DNA from: an uncultured Christensenella sp.
Lineage (GTDB): Bacteria > Bacillota > Clostridia > Christensenellales > UBA3700
Reading direction: 5' to 3'
Length of the DNA: 64,000 bases
Assembly (NCBI GenBank): GCA_910579785.1
Contig: CAJTVJ010000004.1
Coordinates: forward strand, 41,747 to 105,746
Positions 51,581 through 60,394 of the stretch are shown piece after piece. The notes under the pieces are model-generated. The model saw only the letters and a list, made by a program, of their open reading frames with translations, was not told the DNA's origin and made no database searches. The translations under genes and the position numbers were made by a program. Every line of letters begins with the position of its first letter. Within the stretch, counting starts at the first letter, position 1.

Positions 51581-53277
51581 TGCAAATTCTTGACAAATTA
51601 CAGTTGCCTGGCGATATAAAAGGTCTTTCGATAGAAGAGCTTGAAGTTTTGGCAAATGATTTAAGAGATGTGATTACAGAGTATACGTTGACAAACGGCG
51701 GACATTTGGCGTCCAATCTTGGAGTCGTCGATTTGTCATGCGCGTTGACTTACGTGTTTGACTTTCCCAAAGATAAACTTATATTCGACGTAGGACATCA
51801 ATGTTATGCCTATAAGATACTCACAGGCAGATTTAAAGAATTTGCCACTTTGAGGCAAAAGGGCGGTCTCAACGGTTTTCCCAAGAGAGAAGAAAGCCAA
51901 TATGATACCGTCAACAGCGGACACGCTTCCACGTCGCTTTCGATTGCCTGCGGTATGGCGCGAGGATATGACGAGGGAGACATTGTCTGTCTTATCGGCG
52001 ACGGCGCAATGACGGGAGGGCTTTTCTTTGAGGCTCTCAACGACGCGCTTACTCTTGATAAGAAAATCATATTTATTATCAACGACAACAACAAGTCGAT
52101 ATCCGACAACGTGGGATTTATCAACGAATATCTAAAAATGATTCGCAAATACGGCGAAGAATTCAGCTTTTTGGACTTAGAAATGCTCAATAATATCGAC
52201 GGTCACAATATGGCTGACTTGATAGGCAAGTTGAGGTATGCAAAAAATTCAAAGAAGACTTTGATTTTGCACGTCGTTACTCAAAAAGGCAAGGGTTTTG
52301 AGCAAGCGGAAATCAACCCATCAAAATATCACAGTGTCGGCAAAGAGAGCGCAAAACCGACATATTGTCAAATTTTTGGAGACACTATGGTTGAGCTTGC
52401 TCAACAGAACAATGATATTTACGCAGTCACTGCCGCTATGATAGAAGGCACGGGATACGGCAAGTTTGCGCAGAATTATCCCGACAGGCTTGTTGACGTA
52501 GGCATAGCCGAGGGGCATGCAGTCACGATGTCGGCAGGACTTGCTTTGTCTGGCAAAAAGCCTTACGTAGCAATATATTCGACTTTCTTGCAGAGAGCAT
52601 ACGACAATGTCTTGCACGACGTATGTCTCAATAAATTGCCTGTCGTATTCTGTATCGACAGAGCCGGATTTGTAGGCGGCGACGGCGAAACTCACCAAGG
52701 TATATATGACGTCGCATATCTCGGCGCTACCTCTGATATGAGTATATTTGCGCCTAAGGACGGCAAGGAGCTTGCCGACGCGCTTATATGGGCGCAAGAT
52801 TTTGACAGACCTTTTGCGATAAGATATCCCAAATGCGAAATTGCAAAGGAATATGATTTTCATACCGATATCGAATACGGCAAGTGGGAAAAACTTATTG
52901 ATAACAACAGCGACATAGTATTGATTTCCAACGGCGACGTACTGTCAAACGTAATGACGGCGACTGATATTTTGAAGAATAAGGGTATATCTGTCGACGT
53001 GATAAACGCCAGATTTGTCGCGCCGTATGACGTAGAAATGATAGAAACGCTGAGAGGAAAGACTTTGATTTTCTTTGAGGAATACGTTGAGCAAAATTCT
53101 ATATATTCACGAGTACTTGCATATATGAATAAAAAAGGCGACGTTGAGACAAAGATTTACGGTGTGAATATTCCCAATGCGGCGTATGCAGTAGCCTCGC
53201 GCGGAGAACTTTTGCGCAGCGTCGGTCTAGATAGTCAAAGTATCGCGTCATACGTAGAAAGCAAGATCAACAAATAA
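51580..53277 (+). CDS. dxs: 1-deoxy-D-xylulose-5-phosphate synthase, short form
   Basis: First MEP-pathway enzyme, thiamine diphosphate-dependent. The 565-residue protein is shorter than the usual ~620-635. The TPP site (GDGAMTGGLFFEALNDA ... INDNNKSIS), the DVGIAEGHAVTMSAGLALSGKKPYVAIYSTFLQRAYDNVLHDV block and the RAGFVGGDGETHQG block are intact. The loss is mainly in the variable linker after the TPP site: about 40 residues fewer than in B. subtilis between NVGFINEYL and IDGHN. Ribosome-binding site GAGGAAG. Overlaps the preceding gene by 1 bp. Confidence 0.94.
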   Translation: MQILDKLQLPGDIKGLSIEELEVLANDLRDVITEYTLTNGGHLASNLGVVDLSCALTYVFDFPKDKLIFDVGHQCYAYKILTGRFKEFATLRQKGGLNGFPKREESQYDTVNSGHASTSLSIACGMARGYDEGDIVCLIGDGAMTGGLFFEALNDALTLDKKIIFIINDNNKSISDNVGFINEYLKMIRKYGEEFSFLDLEMLNNIDGHNMADLIGKLRYAKNSKKTLILHVVTQKGKGFEQAEINPSKYHSVGKESAKPTYCQIFGDTMVELAQQNNDIYAVTAAMIEGTGYGKFAQNYPDRLVDVGIAEGHAVTMSAGLALSGKKPYVAIYSTFLQRAYDNVLHDVCLNKLPVVFCIDRAGFVGGDGETHQGIYDVAYLGATSDMSIFAPKDGKELADALIWAQDFDRPFAIRYPKCEIAKEYDFHTDIEYGKWEKLIDNNSDIVLISNGDVLSNVMTATDILKNKGISVDVINARFVAPYDVEMIETLRGKTLIFFEEYVEQNSIYSRVLAYMNKKGDVETKIYGVNIPNAAYAVASRGELLRSVGLDSQSIASYVESKINK

Positions 53278-53298
53278 TTATTTATTATAACTACACAA

Positions 53299-54021
53299 AT
53301 GAGATTGGACATATATATTTCAACTACTCAAAATATCACACGGGCAAAGGCTAAGAATATGATAGAAAGCGGCTTTGTCCGCGTTGATTCAAAAGAAATC
53401 ACCAAGGCAGGATTTGAGTTAAAGGACAATTCCCACGTACAGATTGTGAATGCTTTTAGATTTTCATCGCTTGGCGGAGATAAACTCCAAAAGGCTTTTG
53501 ACGATTTTAAATATGACGTAAAAGATAAGATATGTGTCGATATAGGCGCGTCCAACGGAGGATTTACAGACTGTATGCTGCAAAACGGAGCAAAGAAAGT
53601 CTATGCGGTTGACGTGGGAGAATGCGCATTTGACGAATCTTTGAAAAGCAATCCGAGGGTAGTTGTAAAAGATAGGATAAACGCAAGATATATCACGCCT
53701 GACTACTTGGGGGAGCTTTGCGACTTTGCAAGTATCGACGTAAGCTTTATATCTTTGAAATATATATTACCGTCTGTTAATGCATTGTTGAAAGTCGGCG
53801 GAGATGTAATCGCATTGATAAAGCCTCAATTTGAAGCAGGCGCAAAGGAGCTAAGCAAAAAAGGCATCGTATTGAGCGAAAAGACGCATATTAAGGTGTG
53901 CGAAGATATCAAGACTTTTGCATTAGAACTTGGATTTGACGTCAAAGGCTTGACGACAGCGCCCATAAAAAACGATAAAAACAAAGAATTTTTGATATAT
54001 TTATGCAAAAGCATTGAATAA
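53299..54021 (+). CDS. tlyA: TlyA family rRNA (cytidine-2'-O)-methyltransferase
   Basis: A 240-residue protein: N-terminal S4 RNA-binding domain (RLDIYISTTQNITRAKAKNMIESGFVRVDSK) and an FtsJ-like Rossmann methyltransferase with CVDIGASNGGFTDCMLQNGAKKVYAVDVG and ALIKPQFEAGAKELSKKGIV. TlyA methylates 16S and 23S rRNA in some bacteria; the N-terminal sequence does not tell whether both targets apply here. No ribosome-binding site; a weak TATAAC at 53286-53291 lies 7 bp before the ATG, so a leaderless message is possible. Confidence 0.93.
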   Translation: MRLDIYISTTQNITRAKAKNMIESGFVRVDSKEITKAGFELKDNSHVQIVNAFRFSSLGGDKLQKAFDDFKYDVKDKICVDIGASNGGFTDCMLQNGAKKVYAVDVGECAFDESLKSNPRVVVKDRINARYITPDYLGELCDFASIDVSFISLKYILPSVNALLKVGGDVIALIKPQFEAGAKELSKKGIVLSEKTHIKVCEDIKTFALELGFDVKGLTTAPIKNDKNKEFLIYLCKSIE

Positions 54022-54042
54022 TTATACAGTTTATTATATAAT
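54014..54042 (+). promoter_or_regulatory. nadK promoter; predicts a leaderless mRNA
   Basis: TTGAAT (54014-54019), 17-bp spacer, TATAAT (54037-54042), then the nadK ATG at 54049 after 6 bp. No Shine-Dalgarno sequence. The -35 element overlaps the tlyA stop region. Confidence 0.55.
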
Positions 54043-54048
54043 AATAAC

Positions 54049-54882
54049 ATGAAGATAGGCATAGCAACTAATTTAAAAAGAGACGTATCAGCTAAGGCTA
54101 GCAGAATGTTTTGCCAAAAGCTCAGCCAAGTCGGCATAGAGTATTTGGTGTGCGACAATGCGCGCGATTATTTTGATAAAAAGTACGTTGCCACGCAAAA
54201 GCAAGTCTTTGATTGGTGTGACATAGTGGTTGCATTCGGCGGAGACGGCACGATGCTGAGCATAGTTCGAATTATACCCAAGGACAAGCCTATTTTAGGT
54301 ATAAATATGGGCAAAATCGGATTTTTGACAGAGATTGACGAAAATCAAATGGGATTTGCCATTTCCTCGCTATTGAGCGGCGATTATTCAATAGAGAAAA
54401 GATCAATGATAAAAGTTAAAATCGACAGCCAAGAGTTTTTGGCGCTCAATGAAGTTGTTTTGAGCAGGCAAGACCCTTGTCACGTGTCGGTATTTGATAT
54501 TTTTATAGACGGTATATCAGCTGATACATTGAGAAGCGACGGAGTGTTGGTATCGACCCCCACAGGCTCGACAGCATACTCGCTGTCGTGCAACGGTCCC
54601 GTGCTTTCGCCGACTGTCAAAGCGCTCATTGTCAATGCCATATGTCCGCATTCGTTGCATAGCTGTCCCGTAGTAGTAGACGACAATATGAGAATAAGCA
54701 TATCTACAAAAGACGATTTTATGAGAGTTATTGTCGACGGTGTGATAGTTGCAAAGACGGGCGAGGGCGAAAAAATCAGCGTATGTGTCGAAAAAGCCGA
54801 TACCAGCGCAAGTTTGATAAGACTTAAAAATCAAAATTTCTACGCAAAACTCAAAGCAAAACTCAATTATTGGGGTGATTAG
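54049..54882 (+). CDS. nadK: NAD kinase
   Basis: Phosphorylates NAD to NADP. The 277-residue protein has VVAFGGDGTMLSIVR, LGINMGKIGFLTE, ALNEVVLSR and STPTGSTAYSLSCNGPVLSP. N-terminal MKIGIATNLKRD is typical. It sits in the common tlyA-nadK-argR-recN order. Start is set by the promoter position. Confidence 0.96.
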   Translation: MKIGIATNLKRDVSAKASRMFCQKLSQVGIEYLVCDNARDYFDKKYVATQKQVFDWCDIVVAFGGDGTMLSIVRIIPKDKPILGINMGKIGFLTEIDENQMGFAISSLLSGDYSIEKRSMIKVKIDSQEFLALNEVVLSRQDPCHVSVFDIFIDGISADTLRSDGVLVSTPTGSTAYSLSCNGPVLSPTVKALIVNAICPHSLHSCPVVVDDNMRISISTKDDFMRVIVDGVIVAKTGEGEKISVCVEKADTSASLIRLKNQNFYAKLKAKLNYWGD

Positions 54883-54883
54883 T

Positions 54884-55333
54884 ATGTCAAATAAGACAAG
54901 ACAGCAAGCTATATTAGAATTGATAGCAGAGAATGAACTTGATACTCAGGAAGAATTGGCGGCAATGTTACATAAATGCGGCTACAACGTCACGCAAGCA
55001 ACGGTATCTAGGGATATAAAGCAGCTTGGGCTTGTAAAAATCGCAGGCAAAGAAAAGAAGTACAGATACACCCAGGTGAGTTATAAAGAGCGCGGTTTGC
55101 ATGCAAAATATGACAGTATTTTTAAAGAGAGCGTACTCAATATACGCAATGCAGGAAATTTGATAGTTATAAAGACCGTCACAGGCGCGGCAAATTCTGC
55201 ATGCGCACACATTGACAGGCTGAATATAGAACTGATTCTCGGTTCAATAGCAGGCGACGATACGATATTTTGCGTAACTAAGTCAGAGCAAGACGCGATT
55301 GAGGTCATAAACTTAATAAAAGAAAGTTATTAA
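54884..55333 (+). CDS. argR: Arginine repressor ArgR/AhrC
   Basis: A 149-residue hexameric regulator. N-terminal winged helix: KTRQQAILELIAENELDTQEELAAMLHKCGYNVTQATVSRDIKQLGLVKI. C-terminal Arg-binding domain: NAGNLIVIKTVTGAANSACAHIDRLNIELILGSIAGDDTIFCVT. I use the ATG at 54884, 1 bp after the nadK stop, with GGGGTGAT upstream; the GTG at 54875 overlaps nadK. In this locus ArgR is conserved across Bacillota. Confidence 0.95.
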   Translation: MSNKTRQQAILELIAENELDTQEELAAMLHKCGYNVTQATVSRDIKQLGLVKIAGKEKKYRYTQVSYKERGLHAKYDSIFKESVLNIRNAGNLIVIKTVTGAANSACAHIDRLNIELILGSIAGDDTIFCVTKSEQDAIEVINLIKESY

Positions 55334-55350
55334 AAAGGACAAGCATTGGG

Positions 55351-57045
55351 ATGTTGGCGAATATAAATATTAAAAATATAGCTTTGATAAGCAACCTTGA
55401 CGTGGAATTTAATCAAGGTCTTAATATTTTGTCCGGCGAAACAGGCGCAGGTAAGTCAATAATTATCGACAGTCTTAGCTTTGTGCTGGGAAAACGCGCC
55501 GATAAGTCTTTGATAAGATATGGAGAAAACAGCGCAAGCGTTACTGCCGTATTTGAAGATATTGGCGAAAATACCAAGAATTTGCTTGTAGAATGCGATA
55601 TCGAGATAGAAGACGAACTGATTTTAAAGCGTACAATGACTTTGGACGGGAAAAATACCTGCTCGGTCAATTCTCAGAGAGTGACGCTGGGAACTTTAAA
55701 GGAGATTGCCTCGACTCTTGCCGATATATATTCTCAACATGAGAGTGTGGCTGCGCTAAATTCCCAATTTCATTTAGAGATAGTTGACAGATACGGAGAG
55801 GCTGAACTTGTAAAATTAAAGGAAATACAGCAAAAATTGTATTGCGAGTATAAAGACGTATGCAAAAAGCTTGACAAGTACGGCTCTTTGAACGACGTAA
55901 ATAAGAATATAGATTTGCTGGAATATCAAATAAATGAGATAACGCAGGCAAATTTAAAGGAAAATGAAGAAGAAGAGCTTATTGCGCTTCGTCATAAACT
56001 TAATAATTCGCAGTATATAATATCTACTCTCAACGAGTCTTACAATATCCTCAACGGCGATGAGAGCGAAAATATTTTGAGTATGTTGGGGTACGTAACT
56101 TCAAGTTTGTTCAAACTTCATGAGTTTGACGAGACTTTCGGCGAATTAGCTGAGAGATTGGAGAGCTGTAAGATAGAAATAAAAGACGTGTGCTATACCT
56201 TGAATGATATTGCTCAAAGCAGTGAGTTCAATATGTCCGAGTATGAGGCATGCGAAGAAAGGCTTACTACAATTCGCTCTCTTAAAAGAAAGTACGGAGA
56301 TTCTATTGAAGAAATATACAATTATTTAGATAAAATTCAAGAAGAATATGACTTTTTAGCTGACGGCGAAGAAAAAGTCAAAGAGTATGAAGAGATGAAG
56401 CTTGAATTGCTCAAAAGTCTTTATGACAATACGCAAAAGCTTTCCGCAGAAAGACAAAAAATTGCAAAAAGACTGTCTTTTGAGTTGTTGAGCGAATTAA
56501 AGCAACTTGGTATGTCGTCTTGTAAATTCCATGTTGAATTTACTCCTCTTAATAAATTTGAAGACTTTTTACCGACTGCAAACGGCAGTGATAATGCGGT
56601 ATTTATGTTCAGCGCGAATGCAGGTCAACCTGAAAAGGAGCTCTCAAAAGTCATCTCCGGAGGCGAATTGTCGAGATTTATGCTTGCAATGAAAAAGATA
56701 ATCGCCAATCTCGACGGCATATCTACCATGGTTTTTGACGAAATTGATACGGGTATCAGCGGAAAAATAGCTCAAATCGTAGCGCAGAAGATGTACGATA
56801 TTTCAAAGGATAAGCAAGTGTTGGCTATCACGCATCTACCTCAACTTGCGTCAATGGCAGACAGTCATTATTTGATTGAAAAATCGTCTGAAAACGGACA
56901 AACGTTGACAAAACTTATATTCTTAGACGAAAATCAACGATTAAACGAGCTTTCGAGATTGATTGGCGGTCAGGACGTGTCGTCATACGCGATTCCGCAT
57001 GCAAAAGAGATGCTGGAATTTGCTGAAAGATACAAGAATAGTTAA
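55351..57045 (+). CDS. recN: DNA repair protein RecN
   Basis: A 564-residue SMC-like ATPase in double-strand break repair. N-terminal Walker A GETGAGKSIIID; central coiled coils; C-terminal VISGGELSRFMLAMKKI signature and MVFDEIDTGISGKIAQIVAQKM (Walker B). ILAITHLPQLA-type motif (VLAITHLPQLASMAD) near the end. Family length. Confidence 0.97.
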   Translation: MLANINIKNIALISNLDVEFNQGLNILSGETGAGKSIIIDSLSFVLGKRADKSLIRYGENSASVTAVFEDIGENTKNLLVECDIEIEDELILKRTMTLDGKNTCSVNSQRVTLGTLKEIASTLADIYSQHESVAALNSQFHLEIVDRYGEAELVKLKEIQQKLYCEYKDVCKKLDKYGSLNDVNKNIDLLEYQINEITQANLKENEEEELIALRHKLNNSQYIISTLNESYNILNGDESENILSMLGYVTSSLFKLHEFDETFGELAERLESCKIEIKDVCYTLNDIAQSSEFNMSEYEACEERLTTIRSLKRKYGDSIEEIYNYLDKIQEEYDFLADGEEKVKEYEEMKLELLKSLYDNTQKLSAERQKIAKRLSFELLSELKQLGMSSCKFHVEFTPLNKFEDFLPTANGSDNAVFMFSANAGQPEKELSKVISGGELSRFMLAMKKIIANLDGISTMVFDEIDTGISGKIAQIVAQKMYDISKDKQVLAITHLPQLASMADSHYLIEKSSENGQTLTKLIFLDENQRLNELSRLIGGQDVSSYAIPHAKEMLEFAERYKNS

Positions 57046-57063
57046 GTGTAAATAAAATTTTCG

Positions 57064-57095
57064 GTCGACGTGATAATAGCGTCGACATTTCTTAT
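57064..57095 (+). terminator. Terminator-like hairpin after recN
   Basis: GTCGACG (57064-57070) pairs with CGTCGAC (57080-57086) around a 9-nt loop, followed by ATTTCTTAT. The tail is weak. Confidence 0.45.
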
Positions 57096-57103
57096 AATTT
57101 ATT

Positions 57104-57132
57104 GAATAATTTTCCTCTCTTTTCTCAAACTA
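57104..57132 (+). promoter_or_regulatory. Candidate forespore sigma (G/F) promoter of spoIVB
   Basis: GAATA (57104-57108), 17-bp spacer, CAAACTA (57126-57132). This fits the sigma-G pattern GHATR, about 18 bp, CATNHTA, with one mismatch at -10. spoIVB is forespore-expressed in B. subtilis. The spoIVB ATG is at 57151, with a GAGAGG ribosome-binding site. Confidence 0.4.
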
Positions 57133-57150
57133 ATCTGCGAGAGGTCAAGA

Positions 57151-58302
57151 ATGTATACAAAATCAAAGTTTAATTTTATAGTAATTTTGACAATAGTTTT
57201 GCTGTTTGCACTTACGGCAATAACTATGTATTCAGTGGATCAAGTGCAAAGAGTTAAAGGCATTGAGACGTCTTTCGACTGTCTCGCAACGCAGGATATA
57301 AAAAATAACAAAGCAGTCGAGACGTCAAATAAGAAAAACAATTACGATTTCAAACTTTTTGGCATTATTCCCATTGGCAAAAGTCATGGATCAGGTGAAA
57401 AAAAGTACGTTGAACTTGGCGGATATCCCATTGGAATAGCAATAGATACCAACGGACTGTACGTGACGTCTAAGGTAAGCGTGGTCACGGATCGAGGCGC
57501 AATATGTCCGGTCGCAGATTGTGATATAAGGAGCGGAGACGTTTTGGTTGCTATAAACGACGTAAAAATAGAAAAGATACAGCAAATTTCCACGTTGTTG
57601 CAGAGTAATGATGAGATAACGATAAAAATCAAGAGCGGAACTCATGAAAAAGAATATACTATTACGCCTGCGCTTGACGCTTTGAGCGGAAAATATAAGT
57701 TGGGACTTTTACTTCAAGATCAAATAGAGGGTATCGGTACGATGACATATACTGACGGAGATAATTTCTATGCTCTTGGGCATACTGTCAAGGATATGAA
57801 CGGAGAAAACGTCGTAGCTGACAGCGGAAGTATTTATAAGGCTTATATCAACGGCTACGTTAAAGGTCAAAGGGGAAGAGCAGGAGAACTTAACGGATCT
57901 TTTTCTACGATAGAGCAGGGATTTGGAAAAATCACGTCAAATAATAATTACGGACTGTACGGCAAGCTCAACGGAGAATGTTCAGGGCAAAAAATCCAAC
58001 TCGGCACAAAGGCTGACGTTCAACCAGGTACTGCTTATATCTATACTACAATAGACGGACAGGCGCCTCAGAAATATGAAATACAAATTATAAAGGCAAA
58101 CAACCAATCCTCTCCGTCAGAGAAGAGTATGGTGTTGAGAATAGTTGACAAGAGACTGCTTGATTCAACGGGCGGAATAGTACAGGGTATGAGCGGAAGC
58201 CCTATTATACAAAATGACAAACTCATAGGATCTGTAACGCACGTTTTTACTTCTGATCCTACTAAGGGATATGGTGTATATATAGATTGGATGAAGCCGT
58301 AA
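57151..58302 (+). CDS. spoIVB: SpoIVB peptidase (S55 family)
   Basis: A 383-residue forespore-secreted serine peptidase that triggers pro-sigma-K processing. N-terminal membrane anchor (FIVILTIVLLFALTAITMYS); PDZ domain at ~residues 90-180 (VTDRGAICPVADCDIRSGDVLVAINDVKI); catalytic His in FYALGHTVKDM and Ser in GMSGSPIIQNDKLIGSVTHVF. Length is slightly below the B. subtilis protein (425). In most spore-formers spo0A follows directly; here purB does. Confidence 0.95.
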   Translation: MYTKSKFNFIVILTIVLLFALTAITMYSVDQVQRVKGIETSFDCLATQDIKNNKAVETSNKKNNYDFKLFGIIPIGKSHGSGEKKYVELGGYPIGIAIDTNGLYVTSKVSVVTDRGAICPVADCDIRSGDVLVAINDVKIEKIQQISTLLQSNDEITIKIKSGTHEKEYTITPALDALSGKYKLGLLLQDQIEGIGTMTYTDGDNFYALGHTVKDMNGENVVADSGSIYKAYINGYVKGQRGRAGELNGSFSTIEQGFGKITSNNNYGLYGKLNGECSGQKIQLGTKADVQPGTAYIYTTIDGQAPQKYEIQIIKANNQSSPSEKSMVLRIVDKRLLDSTGGIVQGMSGSPIIQNDKLIGSVTHVFTSDPTKGYGVYIDWMKP

Positions 58303-58513
58303 AATCTCTTAGATTTCTCAAATAACTAAAAAAGTATTCTTATTTAGCTCAATATTTATAATAATTGCAAGATATTTAGTATTTATGCTACTTATCTTGC
58401 ATTTTAATAAATATATCATTACACTCATAGAAAATAACAGTTGCAATAGTATTTTCTCTCAAATATTTTTACTTACGCTTTCATAATAAGATGTCAAAAA
58501 CACAATCAAATTC

Positions 58514-58542
58514 TTGCTTTAAATTCGATTATATTATATAAT
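58514..58542 (+). promoter_or_regulatory. purB promoter
   Basis: TTGCTT (58514-58519), 17-bp spacer, TATAAT (58537-58542). The rest of the 270-bp gap (58303-58513) is AT-rich and shows nothing else. Confidence 0.55.
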
Positions 58543-58572
58543 ATATATATTACAGATTTATAGGAGAAAACT

Positions 58573-60003
58573 ATGTCAACAAACTATGTAGATCCATTGA
58601 CCACTAGATATGCCACAAAGCCTATGCTCGAACAGTTTGCGGAAAAAACCCGTATGATTTTGTGGAGAAAGCTGTGGCTTGCCTTAGCAGAGAGCGAAAA
58701 AGAACTCGGTCTTAATATCACAGACGAGCAGATATCTCAAATGAAAGAGCATATCGAAGATATAAATTTTGACGTTGCAAAGGAAAGAGAGAAGATAGTC
58801 AGGCACGACGTCATGGCGTACGTCTATGCTTACGGTCAGCAGTGTCCTAAGGCAATGCCGATAATCCACCTTGGAGCGACAAGCTGCTATGTCACCGATA
58901 ATTCAGACGCTATAATTTATCATGATGCTCTTATTCTTGTAAAGAATAAATTGGTCAACGTGATGGACAAGCTTGCTAAATTTGCTTTGAAATATGCCGA
59001 TATGCCTACGCTAGGCTTTACGCACCTGCAACCGGCTCAGCTTGTCACAGTTGGAAAAAGAGCTTCTCTTTGGCTGCAAGAATTGCTTATGGACTATGAA
59101 AACCTACAATTTGTTATAGACAACACAAGACTTAGAGGCGTAAAGGGAACTACGGGAACACAAGCAAGCTTCTTGCAACTTTTTGACGGAGATCATGAAA
59201 AAGTAAAAAAACTTAATGAACTTGTCGTCAAAAAGATGGGATTTGAAAAGACTTTTGCCGTTAGCGGTCAGACGTATAGCAGAAAGTATGACTACAATAT
59301 TCTCTCGGTATTATCGCAAATCGCGCAAAGCGCATACAAATTCGCCAATGACCTTAGAATATTGCAAAATATGAAGGAGATGGAGGAGCCTTTTGAAAAA
59401 AATCAAATCGGCTCCTCGGCTATGGCGTATAAACGCAATCCTATGCGCAGCGAAAGAATATGTTCGCTTGCAAGATACGTCATGACTTTGCCTGCAAATG
59501 CCGCCAATACTGCCGCAACGCAGTGGTTTGAGCGTACGTTGGACGATTCTGCCAACAGAAGATTGGTCATGGCGCAGGCATTTTTATCTATTGACGCAAT
59601 ATTAGAGATTTACATGAACGTAGCCGACGGTATGGTCGTATATGAGAATACGATAAACAAACATATTATGGCTGAACTGCCGTTTATGTCGACAGAAGTT
59701 ATTTTGATGGAATGCGTCAAAGCGGGCGGAGACAGGCAGGAATTGCATGAAAAAATCAGAGTGCATTCTATGGAGGCGTCAAAAATGGTCAAGCAATTCG
59801 GCAAAGACAACGACTTGATAGACAGGATAAAAAAAGACAGCGCATTTGCCGCTATAAATGACAAAATAGACAACATTCTTGATCCCAAGAACTTTATTGG
59901 TCGTTCAAAAGAGCAAACTATTGAGTTTATAGAGCAAGAAATCGAGCCTATTTTAAACGAAAATAAGTCTTGTTTAGGTTTAAATGGACAAGTAAACGTT
60001 TAA
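58573..60003 (+). CDS. purB: Adenylosuccinate lyase
   Basis: Acts twice in purine biosynthesis (SAICAR to AICAR, adenylosuccinate to AMP). The 476-residue protein carries the fumarase-superfamily signature GSSAMAYKRNPMRSE, with HLGATSCYVTDN and LQPAQLVTVGKRASLW further upstream. Ribosome-binding site AGGAG. No other pur gene is adjacent. A strong terminator follows. Confidence 0.96.
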   Translation: MSTNYVDPLTTRYATKPMLEQFAEKTRMILWRKLWLALAESEKELGLNITDEQISQMKEHIEDINFDVAKEREKIVRHDVMAYVYAYGQQCPKAMPIIHLGATSCYVTDNSDAIIYHDALILVKNKLVNVMDKLAKFALKYADMPTLGFTHLQPAQLVTVGKRASLWLQELLMDYENLQFVIDNTRLRGVKGTTGTQASFLQLFDGDHEKVKKLNELVVKKMGFEKTFAVSGQTYSRKYDYNILSVLSQIAQSAYKFANDLRILQNMKEMEEPFEKNQIGSSAMAYKRNPMRSERICSLARYVMTLPANAANTAATQWFERTLDDSANRRLVMAQAFLSIDAILEIYMNVADGMVVYENTINKHIMAELPFMSTEVILMECVKAGGDRQELHEKIRVHSMEASKMVKQFGKDNDLIDRIKKDSAFAAINDKIDNILDPKNFIGRSKEQTIEFIEQEIEPILNENKSCLGLNGQVNV

Positions 60004-60024
60004 AAATAACGATTAAATAGTATT

Positions 60025-60060
60025 TATAGGCAAGTAAATTCTGCTTGCCTATATTTTTTT
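60025..60060 (+). terminator. Rho-independent terminator after purB
   Basis: TATAGGCAAG (60025-60034) pairs perfectly with CTTGCCTATA (60044-60053), followed by seven T residues. Confidence 0.9.
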
Positions 60061-60080
60061 ATTTATTTTGTACAAAATTG

Positions 60081-60109
60081 TTGCAATTTGTAATTTAATG
60101 CTATATAAT
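60081..60109 (+). promoter_or_regulatory. Promoter of the small-protein pair
   Basis: TTGCAA (60081-60086), 17-bp spacer, TATAAT (60104-60109). Leader of about 27 nt with AAAAAGG before the ATG at 60143. Confidence 0.6.
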
Positions 60110-60142
60110 TACACTACAACAATTAAAAAAGGTTTTAAATTT

Positions 60143-60394
60143 ATGTTACCAAAAGAAGAAAAGAACAATTTAATGCAGTGGCAAGTCCAAATTAGCAAAA
60201 GAGATGCAGAGATAATCAATGAATTTATCAGACTTAACAATTTGACAAACGAAAGATTTCTGCAACTTATATGCGCGCACTATGTGCACGCATCATCCAA
60301 GAGGCGCAAAAGATTATTTGAAATTAACGGAGCTAACAAATATGGAAAACGGACATCCAACGTTGACCGATTCGTCTACTATAAAAAACGGTAA
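60143..60394 (+). CDS. Small protein A, possible ribbon-helix-helix DNA-binding protein
   Basis: An 83-residue basic protein. Residues ~12-46 read as a beta-strand (WQVQIS), a helix (KRDAEIINEFIRLNN) and a second helix (TNERFLQLICAHYVHA), the order of a ribbon-helix-helix fold. The tail is basic (SSKRRKRLF ... VYYKKR). It aligns without gaps to the next gene's product (W; IN; TxExF; L; Y). I use the ATG at 60143 with AAAAAGG upstream; the frame extends back to 60068 through the promoter. It overlaps the next gene by 53 bp in another frame. Family not recognised; DNA binding is an inference. Confidence 0.55.
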   Translation: MLPKEEKNNLMQWQVQISKRDAEIINEFIRLNNLTNERFLQLICAHYVHASSKRRKRLFEINGANKYGKRTSNVDRFVYYKKR

